Source: Pandoraea iniqua
GTDB taxonomy: Bacteria > Pseudomonadota > Gammaproteobacteria > Burkholderiales > Burkholderiaceae
Assembly: GCF_902459685.1 (NCBI RefSeq)
Contig: NZ_CABPSF010000001.1
Coordinates: forward strand, 496,001 to 560,000
Reading direction: 5' to 3'
DNA length: 64,000 nucleotides
Shown here: positions 36,185-45,172 of the stretch, piece after piece
Position numbering within the stretch: position 1 is the first letter of the stretch
Layout: every line of letters begins with the position of its first letter
Made by a program: the position numbers and the translations under genes
Notes under the pieces: generated by a model
Told to the model about the DNA's origin: nothing
The model's input: only the letters and a program-made list of their open reading frames with translations
Database searches by the model: none

Positions 36185-37288
36185 TTAGCGCTTGATCGAC
36201 TGTTGCCAGCGCTTCAGGAATTCGAGGCGCTTGGATTGGTCGAGGTAGACGAGCAGGCCCGCACCGATCGGAATCGGCTTGAGCGCGGCGCCCAGTTGCT
36301 GCGTGAGGTTGGCCATCGAGGTCTCGCCTTCCACGTCGGCGCGGATCGAGAACAGGTTGGCTTGATTCGCGAGCAGCGTCTGGCCGCGCTTCGAGAGCAG
36401 GTAGTCGACCCACAGCTTGGCGGCGTTGACGTTCTTGGCCTTCTTCGAGATGGTGACCAGACGGCTCACCACCTGCGTGTAATCGCGCGGGTAGACGTAG
36501 CCGATCGAGGGGTCCTTCTTCGCCTTGGCAAACGCGTACGAGCCGAGAATGTTGTAGCCGATCAGGTTCTCACCCGACGAAATGCGCTCCATCATCGCGC
36601 CCGTGCTCGATTGCAGCTTCGGGTTGAGGGCACCCATCGCGCCCACGAGTTCCCACGTGACTTCCGGGTTCACGCGCGCGTCTTGCGTGAGGTAGTTGAA
36701 GCCCACGCCGGACTTCTCGATGTCGTAGGTCGTGACCTTGCCCTTGAACTTGGCTGGGTCCGACTGCAACAGCTTGATGAGTTCGACGCGCGTTTGCGGC
36801 ACTTGGTCGGCCGGCAGCAGACGCTTGTTGTAGACGATGGCGAGTGGTTCGTAGGTCGTGCCGTAAGCCTGCTTCTGGTACTGCGCCCATTGGGGGATGT
36901 GCGTGGACTCGGGCGACTCGTAGCTCGCCATCGTGCCGTCGTTCACGAGCTTGACCTGAAGGTCCATGGCCGAGCTCCAGAGCACGTCGGCGCTGGTGCT
37001 GTTGGCGGCGTACTCACTGATGTAGCGGTTGTACAGCTCGGTGCTGTTCATGTCGTTGTACTCGACCTTCACACCGTAGAGCGCCTCGAAGTCCTTGATG
37101 AGCGGACGCACGAGGGCGGTGTCGGTCACCGAGTACACGATCAGCTTGCCTTCTTTTTTTGCGCTGTCGATGGTGGCCTGATAGTTCGCCGGGTAGCCGG
37201 CGGGCACCTGCGCGTGAGCGGCGGACAGGCCGGTCGCGAACAGTGCGGCAGCGGCCACGCAGTGCCCAAGCAGTTGCGTTTGCTTCAT
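36185..37288 (-). CDS. Fbp/AfuA-like ABC transporter substrate-binding protein
   Basis: A 367-residue periplasmic protein of the iron(III)/phosphonate/polyamine class (extracellular solute-binding family 1-like). A signal peptide of about 26 residues ends SAAHAQVPAG. The mature part begins with AKKEGKLIVYSVTDTALVRPLIKDFEALYG, the typical N-lobe opening. IGYNILGSYAFAKAK and VDYLLSKRGQTLLANQANLFSIR in the second lobe are also characteristic. GAGGAAG lies just before the ATG at 37288. It is the first gene of the importer and is divergent from the TctDE-like two-component pair. Confidence 0.87.
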   Translation of the reverse strand: MKQTQLLGHCVAAAALFATGLSAAHAQVPAGYPANYQATIDSAKKEGKLIVYSVTDTALVRPLIKDFEALYGVKVEYNDMNSTELYNRYISEYAANSTSADVLWSSAMDLQVKLVNDGTMASYESPESTHIPQWAQYQKQAYGTTYEPLAIVYNKRLLPADQVPQTRVELIKLLQSDPAKFKGKVTTYDIEKSGVGFNYLTQDARVNPEVTWELVGAMGALNPKLQSSTGAMMERISSGENLIGYNILGSYAFAKAKKDPSIGYVYPRDYTQVVSRLVTISKKAKNVNAAKLWVDYLLSKRGQTLLANQANLFSIRADVEGETSMANLTQQLGAALKPIPIGAGLLVYLDQSKRLEFLKRWQQSIKR

Positions 37289-37442
37289 GTCTTCCTCCAG
37301 AGACCCCTTGAACGGGGTTTGTCGTTTTCTCGTGGCGCATGGTAATTTGCCGGAACTTTCAATTCGCTTTCGATTTCGTGTCGAATCCGGCCCATGAGCG
37401 GTTTTTCGGGTCATGGATTTCCCTAGGGTCTGGTCCCTTTTC

Positions 37443-38147
37443 ATGCGCATCCTGCTTGTCGAAGACAATCCGAGTCTGGCCAAATCCCTTGCCGAAGCCC
37501 TCACGCAGGCGCATTTCGCCGTCGATTGCATGCACGATGGCGAAGCCGCCGATCACGTGCTGCGCACGCAGGAGTATTCGCTCGTCATCCTCGATCTGGG
37601 CCTGCCGCGCCTCGACGGCCTCGAGCTGCTGCGTCGGCTGCGCCAGCGGCGCAACATGGTGCCGGTGCTGATTCTCACCGCCCACGGCTCGCTTGAAGAC
37701 CGCGTGAAGGGGCTCAATCTCGGGGCCGACGATTATCTGTCGAAGCCGTTCGAACTCGATGAACTGGAGGCCCGTGCGCGCGCATTGATTCGCCGGTCGC
37801 AGCGCCATGAGAGCGCCGATGTGACTTGTGGGCCGCTCTTGTTCGATGGGGTGGAGCGCAGTTTTCGGCTTGATGGCGAATTGCTGGCGCTGACCAAACG
37901 CGAGCGCGCCGTGCTCGAAGTGCTGATTTTGCGCGGTGGCCGGGCGATTAATAAAGAGGCGCTGTCGGAGAAACTCTTCGGTATCGACGAGTCGGTGAAT
38001 CCGGACGCCATCGAAATCTACGTCTACCGCCTGCGCAAGAAGCTTGAAGGCAGCGGTGTCGCCATCGTCACGCTGCGCGGACTCGGTTATCTGCTGGAAG
38101 CGAAACCCGACACTGCAACCACTGCCGTCACGACACCCTCGGCGTAG
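37443..38147 (+). CDS. OmpR/TctD-type response regulator
   Basis: A 234-residue two-domain regulator. The receiver has the acidic pocket in LLVEDN, phosphoacceptor Asp51 in VILDLGLPR and Lys101 in DYLSKPFE. The C-terminal OmpR-type winged helix has LLALTKRERAVLEVL and NPDAIEIYVYRLRKKL. I chose the ATG at 37443; ten codons upstream lack homology. It lies 54 bases before the kinase gene and is divergent from the Fbp-type importer, which is the likely target. Confidence 0.92.
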   Translation: MRILLVEDNPSLAKSLAEALTQAHFAVDCMHDGEAADHVLRTQEYSLVILDLGLPRLDGLELLRRLRQRRNMVPVLILTAHGSLEDRVKGLNLGADDYLSKPFELDELEARARALIRRSQRHESADVTCGPLLFDGVERSFRLDGELLALTKRERAVLEVLILRGGRAINKEALSEKLFGIDESVNPDAIEIYVYRLRKKLEGSGVAIVTLRGLGYLLEAKPDTATTAVTTPSA

Positions 38148-38201
38148 TCGTCGCGTTCACTATCGAGTTCACCATCGCGCCCCCTTGAGCCCCTCTGCCT
38201 G

Positions 38202-39614
38202 ATGCCGCAACCGAATCTTCGCCGCCAACTGGCGCTCTGGCTGCTGTTCCCACTGCTCGGACTGCTTGCGCTCGATACTTGGCTCACGTATCAGCGTGCG
38301 ATGAGTGCCGCCAATTCCGCGTTCGACCGGTCGCTGGAATTTTCGATCAAATCGATTCGCGAGGGCACGCAGTTGATCGACGGCGAGGTGCAGGTGAACT
38401 TGCCGTACCTCGCGCTGGAGATGTTCGAATCGGATCGCGGCGGCAAGATCTATTACGTGATTCGCGAAGACGGTCAGCGTGCTGTGACCGGGTATCACGA
38501 TCTGCCGTTGCCGCCTTCGGTGGTCACGCCGGAGCCCTATCACTCGGTGTTCTACGACGCGACCTATCGCGGCGAGGCGCTGCGTATGGGGGCACTGCGT
38601 CTGCCCGTGCACGATGTGCCGAATGCCAAGACGCGTGTCGTCTGGATCGTGGTGGGCGAGACCACCGAGTCGCGTCACGAACTCGCCCGCCAGATTCTGA
38701 CCGGGGCGTTGCAGCAGGAAGTGCTGCTGGTGGTGCTGGCGCTGGCGATCGTGTGGCTCGGGGTGACGCGCGGTTTGCGTCCGCTCAATCGACTGTCGGC
38801 GAAGGTGGCCGCGCGCAGTGAAGACGACACGACGCCGCTCGATAACGTGGACTTGCCGACCGAGGTCGAGCCGCTGGTCGAGTCGATCAATCAGTATGTG
38901 GGGCGCGTCGGGCGCATGCAGGCATCGCGGCAGCGCTTCTTTGCCGATGCGGCGCACCAGTTGAAGACGCCGCTGGCGATCATTCAGGCCGAGTCGGAAC
39001 TGACGTTGCGCGAGACGTTGAGCGCGAGCGCACGGGAGCGCGTCGAGCGGCTCAATCTGGCGGTGAAGCAGGCGGCGAAGAGTGTCCGGCAGTTGCTGTC
39101 GCTGTCGCGGCTGGAAGCCGACGTCGGTGCCCCTGCTGCGAAGGTGCCGCTTCGACTCGATGAGGTGGCGCGCAACACGACGCTGGACTGGTCGCCGGTC
39201 GCGCGCTCACGCAGCATCGATCTCGGGTTTGAGCACGACGGGGCGGTCGACGTATTGGGGCAGCGGGAATTGCTCGCCGAGATGTGCGGCAATCTGATCG
39301 ACAACGCGATTCGGTACGCGGGGGATGGCGCCGTCATTACCGTGCGCGTCGGGGTCGAGCACGGCGCGCCGGTGTTGCAGGTGGTCGATAACGGACCGGG
39401 CATCCCCGCGCACGAGCACGACGCCGTGTTTCAGCGGTTCTATCGCAGCGAAACAACCGGACAGGCCGTGGACGGCTCCGGGCTCGGACTGGCGATCGTG
39501 CGGGAGATTGCCCGCATGCATCGCGCCGAAGTCACGCTGGCCGACGCCCCGGGCGGTGGACTGGCCGTCACTGTACGATTTTCGGGCTCGGATGCGTCCT
39601 CCGGCGCCGCATAG
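38202..39614 (+). CDS. TctE-like sensor histidine kinase
   Basis: A 470-residue membrane kinase. It has a membrane helix at residues 10-27, a periplasmic sensor region of about 140 residues and a second helix at 172-190. The phosphoacceptor His252 lies in ADAAHQLKTPLAI, a TctE-style H-box. The ATPase domain has the N-box NLIDNAIRYA and the glycine boxes VVDNGPGIPA and GSGLGLAIV. It pairs with the upstream response regulator. TctDE systems respond to organic acids; the stimulus here is unknown. Confidence 0.9.
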   Translation: MPQPNLRRQLALWLLFPLLGLLALDTWLTYQRAMSAANSAFDRSLEFSIKSIREGTQLIDGEVQVNLPYLALEMFESDRGGKIYYVIREDGQRAVTGYHDLPLPPSVVTPEPYHSVFYDATYRGEALRMGALRLPVHDVPNAKTRVVWIVVGETTESRHELARQILTGALQQEVLLVVLALAIVWLGVTRGLRPLNRLSAKVAARSEDDTTPLDNVDLPTEVEPLVESINQYVGRVGRMQASRQRFFADAAHQLKTPLAIIQAESELTLRETLSASARERVERLNLAVKQAAKSVRQLLSLSRLEADVGAPAAKVPLRLDEVARNTTLDWSPVARSRSIDLGFEHDGAVDVLGQRELLAEMCGNLIDNAIRYAGDGAVITVRVGVEHGAPVLQVVDNGPGIPAHEHDAVFQRFYRSETTGQAVDGSGLGLAIVREIARMHRAEVTLADAPGGGLAVTVRFSGSDASSGAA

Positions 39615-39744
39615 TAAAAATTTCCCGATTTCGGTTGTTTTGAGGAATAAATTGGCTTGATCGTCGAAATCAACGAGTGATTTTGCAAGCCTTTTCTCGT
39701 TTTCGACGCGTACGATCGATGCACATTTTTGCAGGGACCCGATC

Positions 39745-40905
39745 ATGCGCGAAAAAGAACAACTTCACTACTTCGATTACGCTGCCACCACGCCGGCCGA
39801 TGCGGCCGTGATTGCGGCGATGGCCGATTGCCTTGGCGTCGACGGCGTGTTCGGCAATCCGGCGTCGAGTTCGCACTCGGCAGGCACGACCGCCCGCCGG
39901 CTCGTGGAGCGCTCGCGCGCGCAGGTGGCGGCGCTCATCGGTGCCGACACGGTGGAGATCGTCTGGACCTCCGGCGCGACCGAATCGAACAATCTTGCGC
40001 TCAAGGGCTATGCCGAACTCGCGCAGGCGCGCCCGCATCTGATCACGAGCGTGATGGAACACAAGGCCATTCTCGACACGATGGCCTATCTGGAAAAGCA
40101 CGGCACGCCTGTCACGTATGTGACGCCTTCGGCCACCGGTGAAATCACGGCGGAGACGGTGGCTGCCGCATTGCGGCCGGACACCGGGCTGGTGTCGCTG
40201 ATGCTCGTCAATAACGAACTCGGCACGCTGACCGACGTGGCGGCGATCTCGAAGGTGGTGCACGACGCCGGGGCGCTGCTGCATGTGGATGCAGCGCAGG
40301 CGCTGGGCAAGACGCCGATCGACGTGAAGGCCATGGGCATCGACATGCTGTCGATGTCGGCGCACAAGGTTTATGGGCCGAAGGGCATCGGCGCGTTGTA
40401 CGTCAACAAGGATGTGATGGCGCGTATCGCGCCGCAGATGCACGGCGGTGGCCATGAGCGCGGCCTGCGCTCGGGCACGCTGGCGACGCATCAGATCGTC
40501 GGCATGGGCACGGCGTGCGAGCTGGCCATGCGGGGCATGACGGTGGATAACGAGCGCATCGGCAAGCTCAGCCGCCGCTTGCTGGATAGCGTGCTTGCAT
40601 TGGGCAACGTGACGCACAACGCAGCGACTGCGCGCCGGATTCCGCATACGTTGAGCCTGACGGTGAATCACCCGGGGTTCTTCACGTTCATGCTGAACAC
40701 TAATCTGGCGATCTCGTCGACATCGGCCTGCAATTCGGCCTCGGGCCAGCCGTCGCACGTGTTGAGCGCCATTGGCGTGGACAGCGAGGCCGCAGGCCGC
40801 ACGGTGCGCGTGAGCCTTGGGCGCTTCACCGACGAAGCCTCGGTCGACTTTGCGATCGCTTGTTTTGAACGCGCACTTTGTCAGTGCCGAGCGTTGGCTG
40901 CGTGA
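39745..40905 (+). CDS. Cysteine desulfurase family protein (NifS/IscS-like)
   Basis: A 386-residue PLP-dependent class V aminotransferase-fold enzyme. It opens with YFDYAATTPAD. Lys208 in SAHKVYGPKGIGALY is the PLP Schiff-base residue. Cys329 in SSTSACNSASGQPSHVL is positioned as the persulfide cysteine of IscS/NifS enzymes. It stands alone, away from iscU/iscA, so it may serve a specialised sulfur-transfer job rather than general iron-sulfur assembly. It ends in a strong terminator. Confidence 0.87.
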   Translation: MREKEQLHYFDYAATTPADAAVIAAMADCLGVDGVFGNPASSSHSAGTTARRLVERSRAQVAALIGADTVEIVWTSGATESNNLALKGYAELAQARPHLITSVMEHKAILDTMAYLEKHGTPVTYVTPSATGEITAETVAAALRPDTGLVSLMLVNNELGTLTDVAAISKVVHDAGALLHVDAAQALGKTPIDVKAMGIDMLSMSAHKVYGPKGIGALYVNKDVMARIAPQMHGGGHERGLRSGTLATHQIVGMGTACELAMRGMTVDNERIGKLSRRLLDSVLALGNVTHNAATARRIPHTLSLTVNHPGFFTFMLNTNLAISSTSACNSASGQPSHVLSAIGVDSEAAGRTVRVSLGRFTDEASVDFAIACFERALCQCRALAA

Positions 40906-40954
40906 TGCGGATGAGGTGAGTCGCAGCGCTGCTGCGAAGCGTGAGCAAAGCAAG

Positions 40955-40982
40955 GCGCCGTTCTAAGGAACGGCGCTTTTTT
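40955..40982 (+). terminator. Terminator of the cysteine desulfurase gene
   Basis: Stem GCGCCGTTC (40955-40963) / GAACGGCGC (40968-40976), loop TAAG, followed by T6. Confidence 0.93.
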
Positions 40983-40994
40983 ATTGGGGGCCCG

Positions 40995-41909
40995 TCATTG
41001 ATCGCTGGCGGCTTGCTTCAACCAGTCGCGAAACGCTGCCAGCCGTGGCAGCGTCGCACACTCGGCGCGATAGACGATGTAGTACGCGAGCGTCGACGCG
41101 CAATCCACCTCGGGGAAGAGCCGCACGAGTCGCTGCGCGGCGAGATCGTCACGCACGAGCACGCTGCGGGCAAGGGCGATGCCGTGGCCATCGATGGCCG
41201 CCTGCAACACGGCCGCCGAGTTGTTGACCTTCAGACCGGCGCGGGTAGTGACATCGGATACGCCAGCGTGTGCCAGCCAAGACGGCCATGTGACGAAGCC
41301 CGCCGCAGTGTCCACCGACAGGTCGTGAATCAACGTCATGCCCCGCAGATCCTCTGGATGCTGCAACGACGGATGTTCGCGCAGCAGTGAGGGGGCACAG
41401 ACAGGAAAGACCTGTTCATCCATCAATTTCTCGGCCTTCAGCCCCGGCCAGTGCCCCTGACCGTAACGCACGCCGATATCGATGCCTTGCGCGACGAAGT
41501 CTGCCAATTTGAGGCTGGTGTCGAGCCGCACGTCGGTGTCCGGCCACGCGCTCTGGAAGTCGTCGATGCGCGGCAGCAGCCATTTCGCGGCGAACGCGGG
41601 ACTGACCGTCACCGTGAGCACGCCGACGGCAGACCCTTCTCGTAGTTTGGCAAACCCCAAGTTGAGACGATCGAAGCCGTCGCGAATGTCGGGCAATGCC
41701 CGCTGCGCGGCCTGTGTCGGCACGAGACGCGCCCGCCCGGTGCTGCTGCGCTCGAAGAGCGGTACGCCCAGCCATGCTTCGAGACTGCGCACCATCTGGC
41801 CGACGGCCGCGGGCGTCACGTTCAACTCGGCAGCGGCGGCAGAAAAGCTCTGATGCCGCGCGCTGGCTTCGAACGCCCGTAGCGCATTGAGGAACACCGG
41901 TGCTTTCAT
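40995..41909 (-). CDS. LysR-family regulator, GcvA-like
   Basis: A 304-residue regulator. The N-terminal helix-turn-helix reads LNALRAFEASARHQSFSAAAAELNVTPAAVGQMVRSLE, the GcvA-type pattern. The periplasmic-binding-fold effector domain includes FVAQGIDIGVRYGQGHWPGL. The ATG at 41909 is selected where homology starts (MKAPVFLNAL). It is divergent from the SDR gene at 42082, its probable target. The inverted repeat just upstream could be its own operator. Confidence 0.88.
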   Translation of the reverse strand: MKAPVFLNALRAFEASARHQSFSAAAAELNVTPAAVGQMVRSLEAWLGVPLFERSSTGRARLVPTQAAQRALPDIRDGFDRLNLGFAKLREGSAVGVLTVTVSPAFAAKWLLPRIDDFQSAWPDTDVRLDTSLKLADFVAQGIDIGVRYGQGHWPGLKAEKLMDEQVFPVCAPSLLREHPSLQHPEDLRGMTLIHDLSVDTAAGFVTWPSWLAHAGVSDVTTRAGLKVNNSAAVLQAAIDGHGIALARSVLVRDDLAAQRLVRLFPEVDCASTLAYYIVYRAECATLPRLAAFRDWLKQAASDQ

Positions 41910-41913
41910 GATG

Positions 41914-41928
41914 GAAAGATTTTCTTTC
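41914..41928. promoter_or_regulatory. Inverted repeat between LysR and SDR genes
   Basis: GAAAGA-TTT-TCTTTC is a perfect 15-base dyad only five bases upstream of the LysR start codon. It could be an autoregulatory operator in the divergent promoter region. Confidence 0.35.
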
Positions 41929-42081
41929 AATGCGACGCAGAATAACTGATTTGTGAAGACCCCGTCGGACGCCAACAATGTGGATATCGAACAACGAAAG
42001 TGGTGCGCGTTAAAGGTGCATGTCGTAGCGACATCCGGCGTTATCTATCGAGTCACGGACAAGTCTTCAGGAGTCAGCAAA

Positions 42082-42858
42082 ATGAAAAGTTTTTCTTCCA
42101 AGGTTGCCATCATTACGGGTGGCGGATCCGGCATCGGCAAGGAAGTGGCAACGCGGCTGGTCGCCGAGGGCGCCCGCGTGGTGATCGGTGGTCGTGACGC
42201 GGCCAAGCTCGTGGCGGCGGCCGCACAAATCGACCCGACGGGCGTCAATGTGCGTTATCTGGCGGGCGACATCGCTCGACCGACGACGGCGTCGGCGCTG
42301 GTCGAGGTGGCGACGTCGGCCTTCGGGGGCGTCGACGTGCTTGTGAACAACGCGGGCGTTTTCCGTCCCAAGGCGTTTTTGGAACTGAACGAGGAGGAAT
42401 ACGACGGCTTTGTCGACATCATCCTCAAGGGCAAGTTCTTCATGGCGCAGGCTGCCGCCAAGGCAATGATGCAACGCGGCGGCGGTGCCATCGTGCAGAC
42501 CGGCTCGCTGTGGGCGTTGCAAGCCATCGGGGCCACGCCTTCATCGGCGTACTCAGCCGCGAACGCCGGTGTGCATGCCCTCACGCGCAATCTCGCCATC
42601 GAGCTCGCGCCGCTCAACATTCGCATCAATACGGTGGCACCGGCCGTGGTCGAGACACCGGTCTACAACACGTTCATGAGCGATGACGAAGTCAAAGCCA
42701 CACTGCCCGCGTTCAACGCGTTCCACCCGCTTGGCCGTAACGGTCAGCCGCGCGATGTGGCCGAGGCAATTCTGTTTCTTGCATCGGACGCCGCGTCGTG
42801 GATCACAGGCACGGTGCTGCCGGTCGACGGCGGGGTAATGGCCGGGCGTCAGGCTTGA
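42082..42858 (+). CDS. Short-chain dehydrogenase/reductase with Asn in place of the catalytic Lys
   Basis: A 258-residue classical SDR. The NAD(P) motif TGGGSGIGKEVA lies near residue 13, and NNAG near 90. The catalytic Ser is in QTGSLWA and the catalytic Tyr in SSAYSAANAG. The Tyr-x-x-x-Lys pair is broken: the fourth residue after Tyr is Asn (codon AAC), where close family members have Lys. INTVAPAVVETP and TVLPVDGGVMAG complete the fold. CAGGAG lies upstream of the ATG at 42082. Activity is therefore doubtful or altered. It is divergent from the LysR gene. Confidence 0.82.
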   Translation: MKSFSSKVAIITGGGSGIGKEVATRLVAEGARVVIGGRDAAKLVAAAAQIDPTGVNVRYLAGDIARPTTASALVEVATSAFGGVDVLVNNAGVFRPKAFLELNEEEYDGFVDIILKGKFFMAQAAAKAMMQRGGGAIVQTGSLWALQAIGATPSSAYSAANAGVHALTRNLAIELAPLNIRINTVAPAVVETPVYNTFMSDDEVKATLPAFNAFHPLGRNGQPRDVAEAILFLASDAASWITGTVLPVDGGVMAGRQA

Positions 42859-43044
42859 TATCGCACGCGCGATTTTCAATCGGTAGTGAGAGGGGAGCGT
42901 CGGCGAATTGATCTGTCGCAAGTTGACGAATATTCAACGCGCGTCGCCTTGATGGGTCAAAGTCACCGTCCTGTATTATGCTTTGAACCACTTGCAAATC
43001 TATTCTCTCCCTCTCCCCACCCACCTTGATGTCTGGAGGTATGT

Positions 43045-44514
43045 ATGAGCAAAGAGAAAGAACGTCACGACACCGGATCCACTACCGGTGCAGGCGCCCC
43101 GGCGGCGAGCGATCGCAATACGCTGTCGGTCGGGCCGGACGGTCCGCTGTTGCTTCATGACGTTCACTTCATCGAACAGATGGCGCATTTCAACCGTGAG
43201 AAGGTGCCTGAGCGCCAGCCTCACGCCAAAGGCGCCGGTGCCTTCGGTGTCTTCGAAACCTCCGAGGATGTGAGTCGTTACACGAAGGCGTCGCTGTTCA
43301 AGAAAGGCGCGAAAACCGAGATGCTTGCGCGTTTTTCCACCGTCGCCGGCGAATCCGGCAGCCCGGATACGTGGCGCGACGTGCGTGGCTTCTCCCTCAA
43401 GTTCTATACCGACGAAGGCAACTACGATCTCGTCGGTAACAACACCCCGATCTTCTTTGTTCGCGATCCGATGAAGTTTCCGCACTTCATCCGGAGCCAG
43501 AAGCGTTTGCCGGATTCAGGCCTGCGCGATAACCACATGCAATGGGACTTCTGGACCAACAATCCGGAGTCGGCGCATCAGGTCACGTATCTGATGGGCG
43601 ATCGTGGTCTGCCACGTACCTGGCGGAACATGAACGGCTATGGTTCGCATACCTACATGTGGGTCAATGCCAGCGGCGAGAAATTCTGGGTGAAGTATCA
43701 CTTCCATACCGAGCAGGGGATGGAATTCTTCAGCAACGCCGAAGCGGCGACGATGTCGGGGCAGGACGCCGATTTCCACCGCCGCGATCTGTTCGACGCG
43801 ATTGCCCGCGGTGAAAACCCGAGCTGGATCATGTCGGTGCAGGTCATGCCGTATGCAGACGCCAAGCAGTACCGCTTCAACCCGTTCGATCTCACGAAGA
43901 CGTGGTCGCACAAGGACTATCCGTTGATCAAGGTGGGCAAGATGACGCTCAACCGCAATCCGGAGAATTTCTTCGCGCAGATCGAACAAGCGGCCTTCTC
44001 GCCGGGGAATACGGTGCCGGGCATCGGTTTGTCGCCGGACAAAATGCTGCTGGGCCGTGCGTTCGCATACAACGACGCACAGCGCAATCGTATCGGCACG
44101 AACTTCCACCAACTGCCGGTCAACCGCCCGAAGGTACCGGTGCAGTCATATATGTTCGACGGCCATATGGCGTTCGAACATAGCGGCAATGCGCCGACGT
44201 ACGTGCCGAACAGCGGCGGACGTCCGTATGCCGATCAGACCGGTGCGGCGGAAGACGGCTGGGAATCGGACGGCGACATGGTGCGCAACGCCTACACGCT
44301 GCACAAGGAAGACGACGATTTCTCGCAACCGGGAAATCTGGTGCGCAACGTGTTTGACGACGCCGCACGGGCACGTCTCGTCGAGACAGTGTCGGGCGCG
44401 TTGCTCGCGGGCGTGCGAAGCCCGGTGCTGGAACGCGCGTTCGATTACTGGAAGCAGATCGACGCCGACGTGGGCGCGCGTATCGAGAAAGCGGTGAAGA
44501 GCGCGAAGAAGTAG
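43045..44514 (+). CDS. Monofunctional heme catalase (small-subunit clade)
   Basis: A 489-residue haem catalase that disproportionates hydrogen peroxide. The distal His60 lies in [15 protein letters not shown]. The active-site Asn region is [12 protein letters not shown] (residues 130-141). The proximal haem-ligand Tyr342 is in [17 protein letters not shown]. No signal peptide is present, so it is cytoplasmic. It has an extra 25-residue polar N-terminus. GGAGG lies about 8 bases before the ATG at 43045. No OxyR gene is adjacent. Confidence 0.93.
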   Translation: MSKEKERHDTGSTTGAGAPAASDRNTLSVGPDGPLLLHDVHFIEQMAHFNREKVPERQPHAKGAGAFGVFETSEDVSRYTKASLFKKGAKTEMLARFSTVAGESGSPDTWRDVRGFSLKFYTDEGNYDLVGNNTPIFFVRDPMKFPHFIRSQKRLPDSGLRDNHMQWDFWTNNPESAHQVTYLMGDRGLPRTWRNMNGYGSHTYMWVNASGEKFWVKYHFHTEQGMEFFSNAEAATMSGQDADFHRRDLFDAIARGENPSWIMSVQVMPYADAKQYRFNPFDLTKTWSHKDYPLIKVGKMTLNRNPENFFAQIEQAAFSPGNTVPGIGLSPDKMLLGRAFAYNDAQRNRIGTNFHQLPVNRPKVPVQSYMFDGHMAFEHSGNAPTYVPNSGGRPYADQTGAAEDGWESDGDMVRNAYTLHKEDDDFSQPGNLVRNVFDDAARARLVETVSGALLAGVRSPVLERAFDYWKQIDADVGARIEKAVKSAKK

Positions 44515-44550
44515 TCGAAGTCTTAAGCGCAAGCTTCAGCCAAAGGTAAG

Positions 44551-44571
44551 CGCCCCGGCAACCCCGGGGCG
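44551..44571. terminator. Hairpin between catalase and the convergent two-gene unit
   Basis: CGCCCCGG (44551-44558) / CCGGGGCG (44564-44571), with no T tract on either side. It is a possible shared, weak terminator for the convergent genes. Confidence 0.35.
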
Positions 44572-44609
44572 ATAGCGGCGGGTGGCGATGCGTGGCATCG
44601 TCCCCGCCG

Positions 44610-45158
44610 TTATAGTTCTGCGTACTCCCAGGCAGCGTATTTTGCGTCGAGCGTGGTGATGCCATCGAGTATGTTCTGCGCCGTAGGTGTGGCACGGAGC
44701 AAATCGATGGTGGTAGGACTCATACGCTCGATGATCTCGTCCACCGTCGTACCCGCCTCACGAATCGCCCGCTGGGGGTCGTAGTAGCCCAACAAGCGCA
44801 GTACGTCGGTCACTTTCTCGCCGAAGACAGCATCCATCATTTCCGCCGTCTCGAAGAGCATCACTTCAAGCGTTGGCGCTGCCATACGGACTTCATACCG
44901 ACTTGGCGATCCCGCCAACGACAGCATGGATTCGGCACTTCCCTGTTGATCCATGACCCACGTGTCATCCACCGTGTAGGCGTTCTGTATCAATAGCGTG
45001 GGTGCTTTCTCGTGGAATACTGCCCCTTGTGCGATCGGTACGGTTCGCCACACACCCGTGCTGACGAAGAATCGCGAGGAATCCGCAATTTCGGTTGGAA
45101 GCCACGCCTTCAGCAGTTTGAAGCCACTCTCCGACGGGCAGACGATACAGCGTTTCAT
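44610..45158 (-). CDS. Hypothetical partner protein of the endonuclease-fold gene
   Basis: A 182-residue soluble protein of no recognised family. It starts MKRCIVCPSESGFKLLKAWLP. A middle region reads PTLLIQNAYTVDDTW and then APTLEVMLFETAEMMDAVFG. The C-terminal half is helical (PTTIDLLRATPTAQNILDGI). The opening strand followed by a Glu-containing turn, and later a hydrophobic strand ending in Asp-Asp, is loosely like TOPRIM-type nuclease-associated folds; I would not assign it on that. It starts 14 bases after the endonuclease-fold gene on the same strand, so both are surely one operon. Confidence 0.65.
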   Translation of the reverse strand: MKRCIVCPSESGFKLLKAWLPTEIADSSRFFVSTGVWRTVPIAQGAVFHEKAPTLLIQNAYTVDDTWVMDQQGSAESMLSLAGSPSRYEVRMAAPTLEVMLFETAEMMDAVFGEKVTDVLRLLGYYDPQRAIREAGTTVDEIIERMSPTTIDLLRATPTAQNILDGITTLDAKYAAWEYAEL

Positions 45159-45172
45159 GTGAGATCCGTTCT

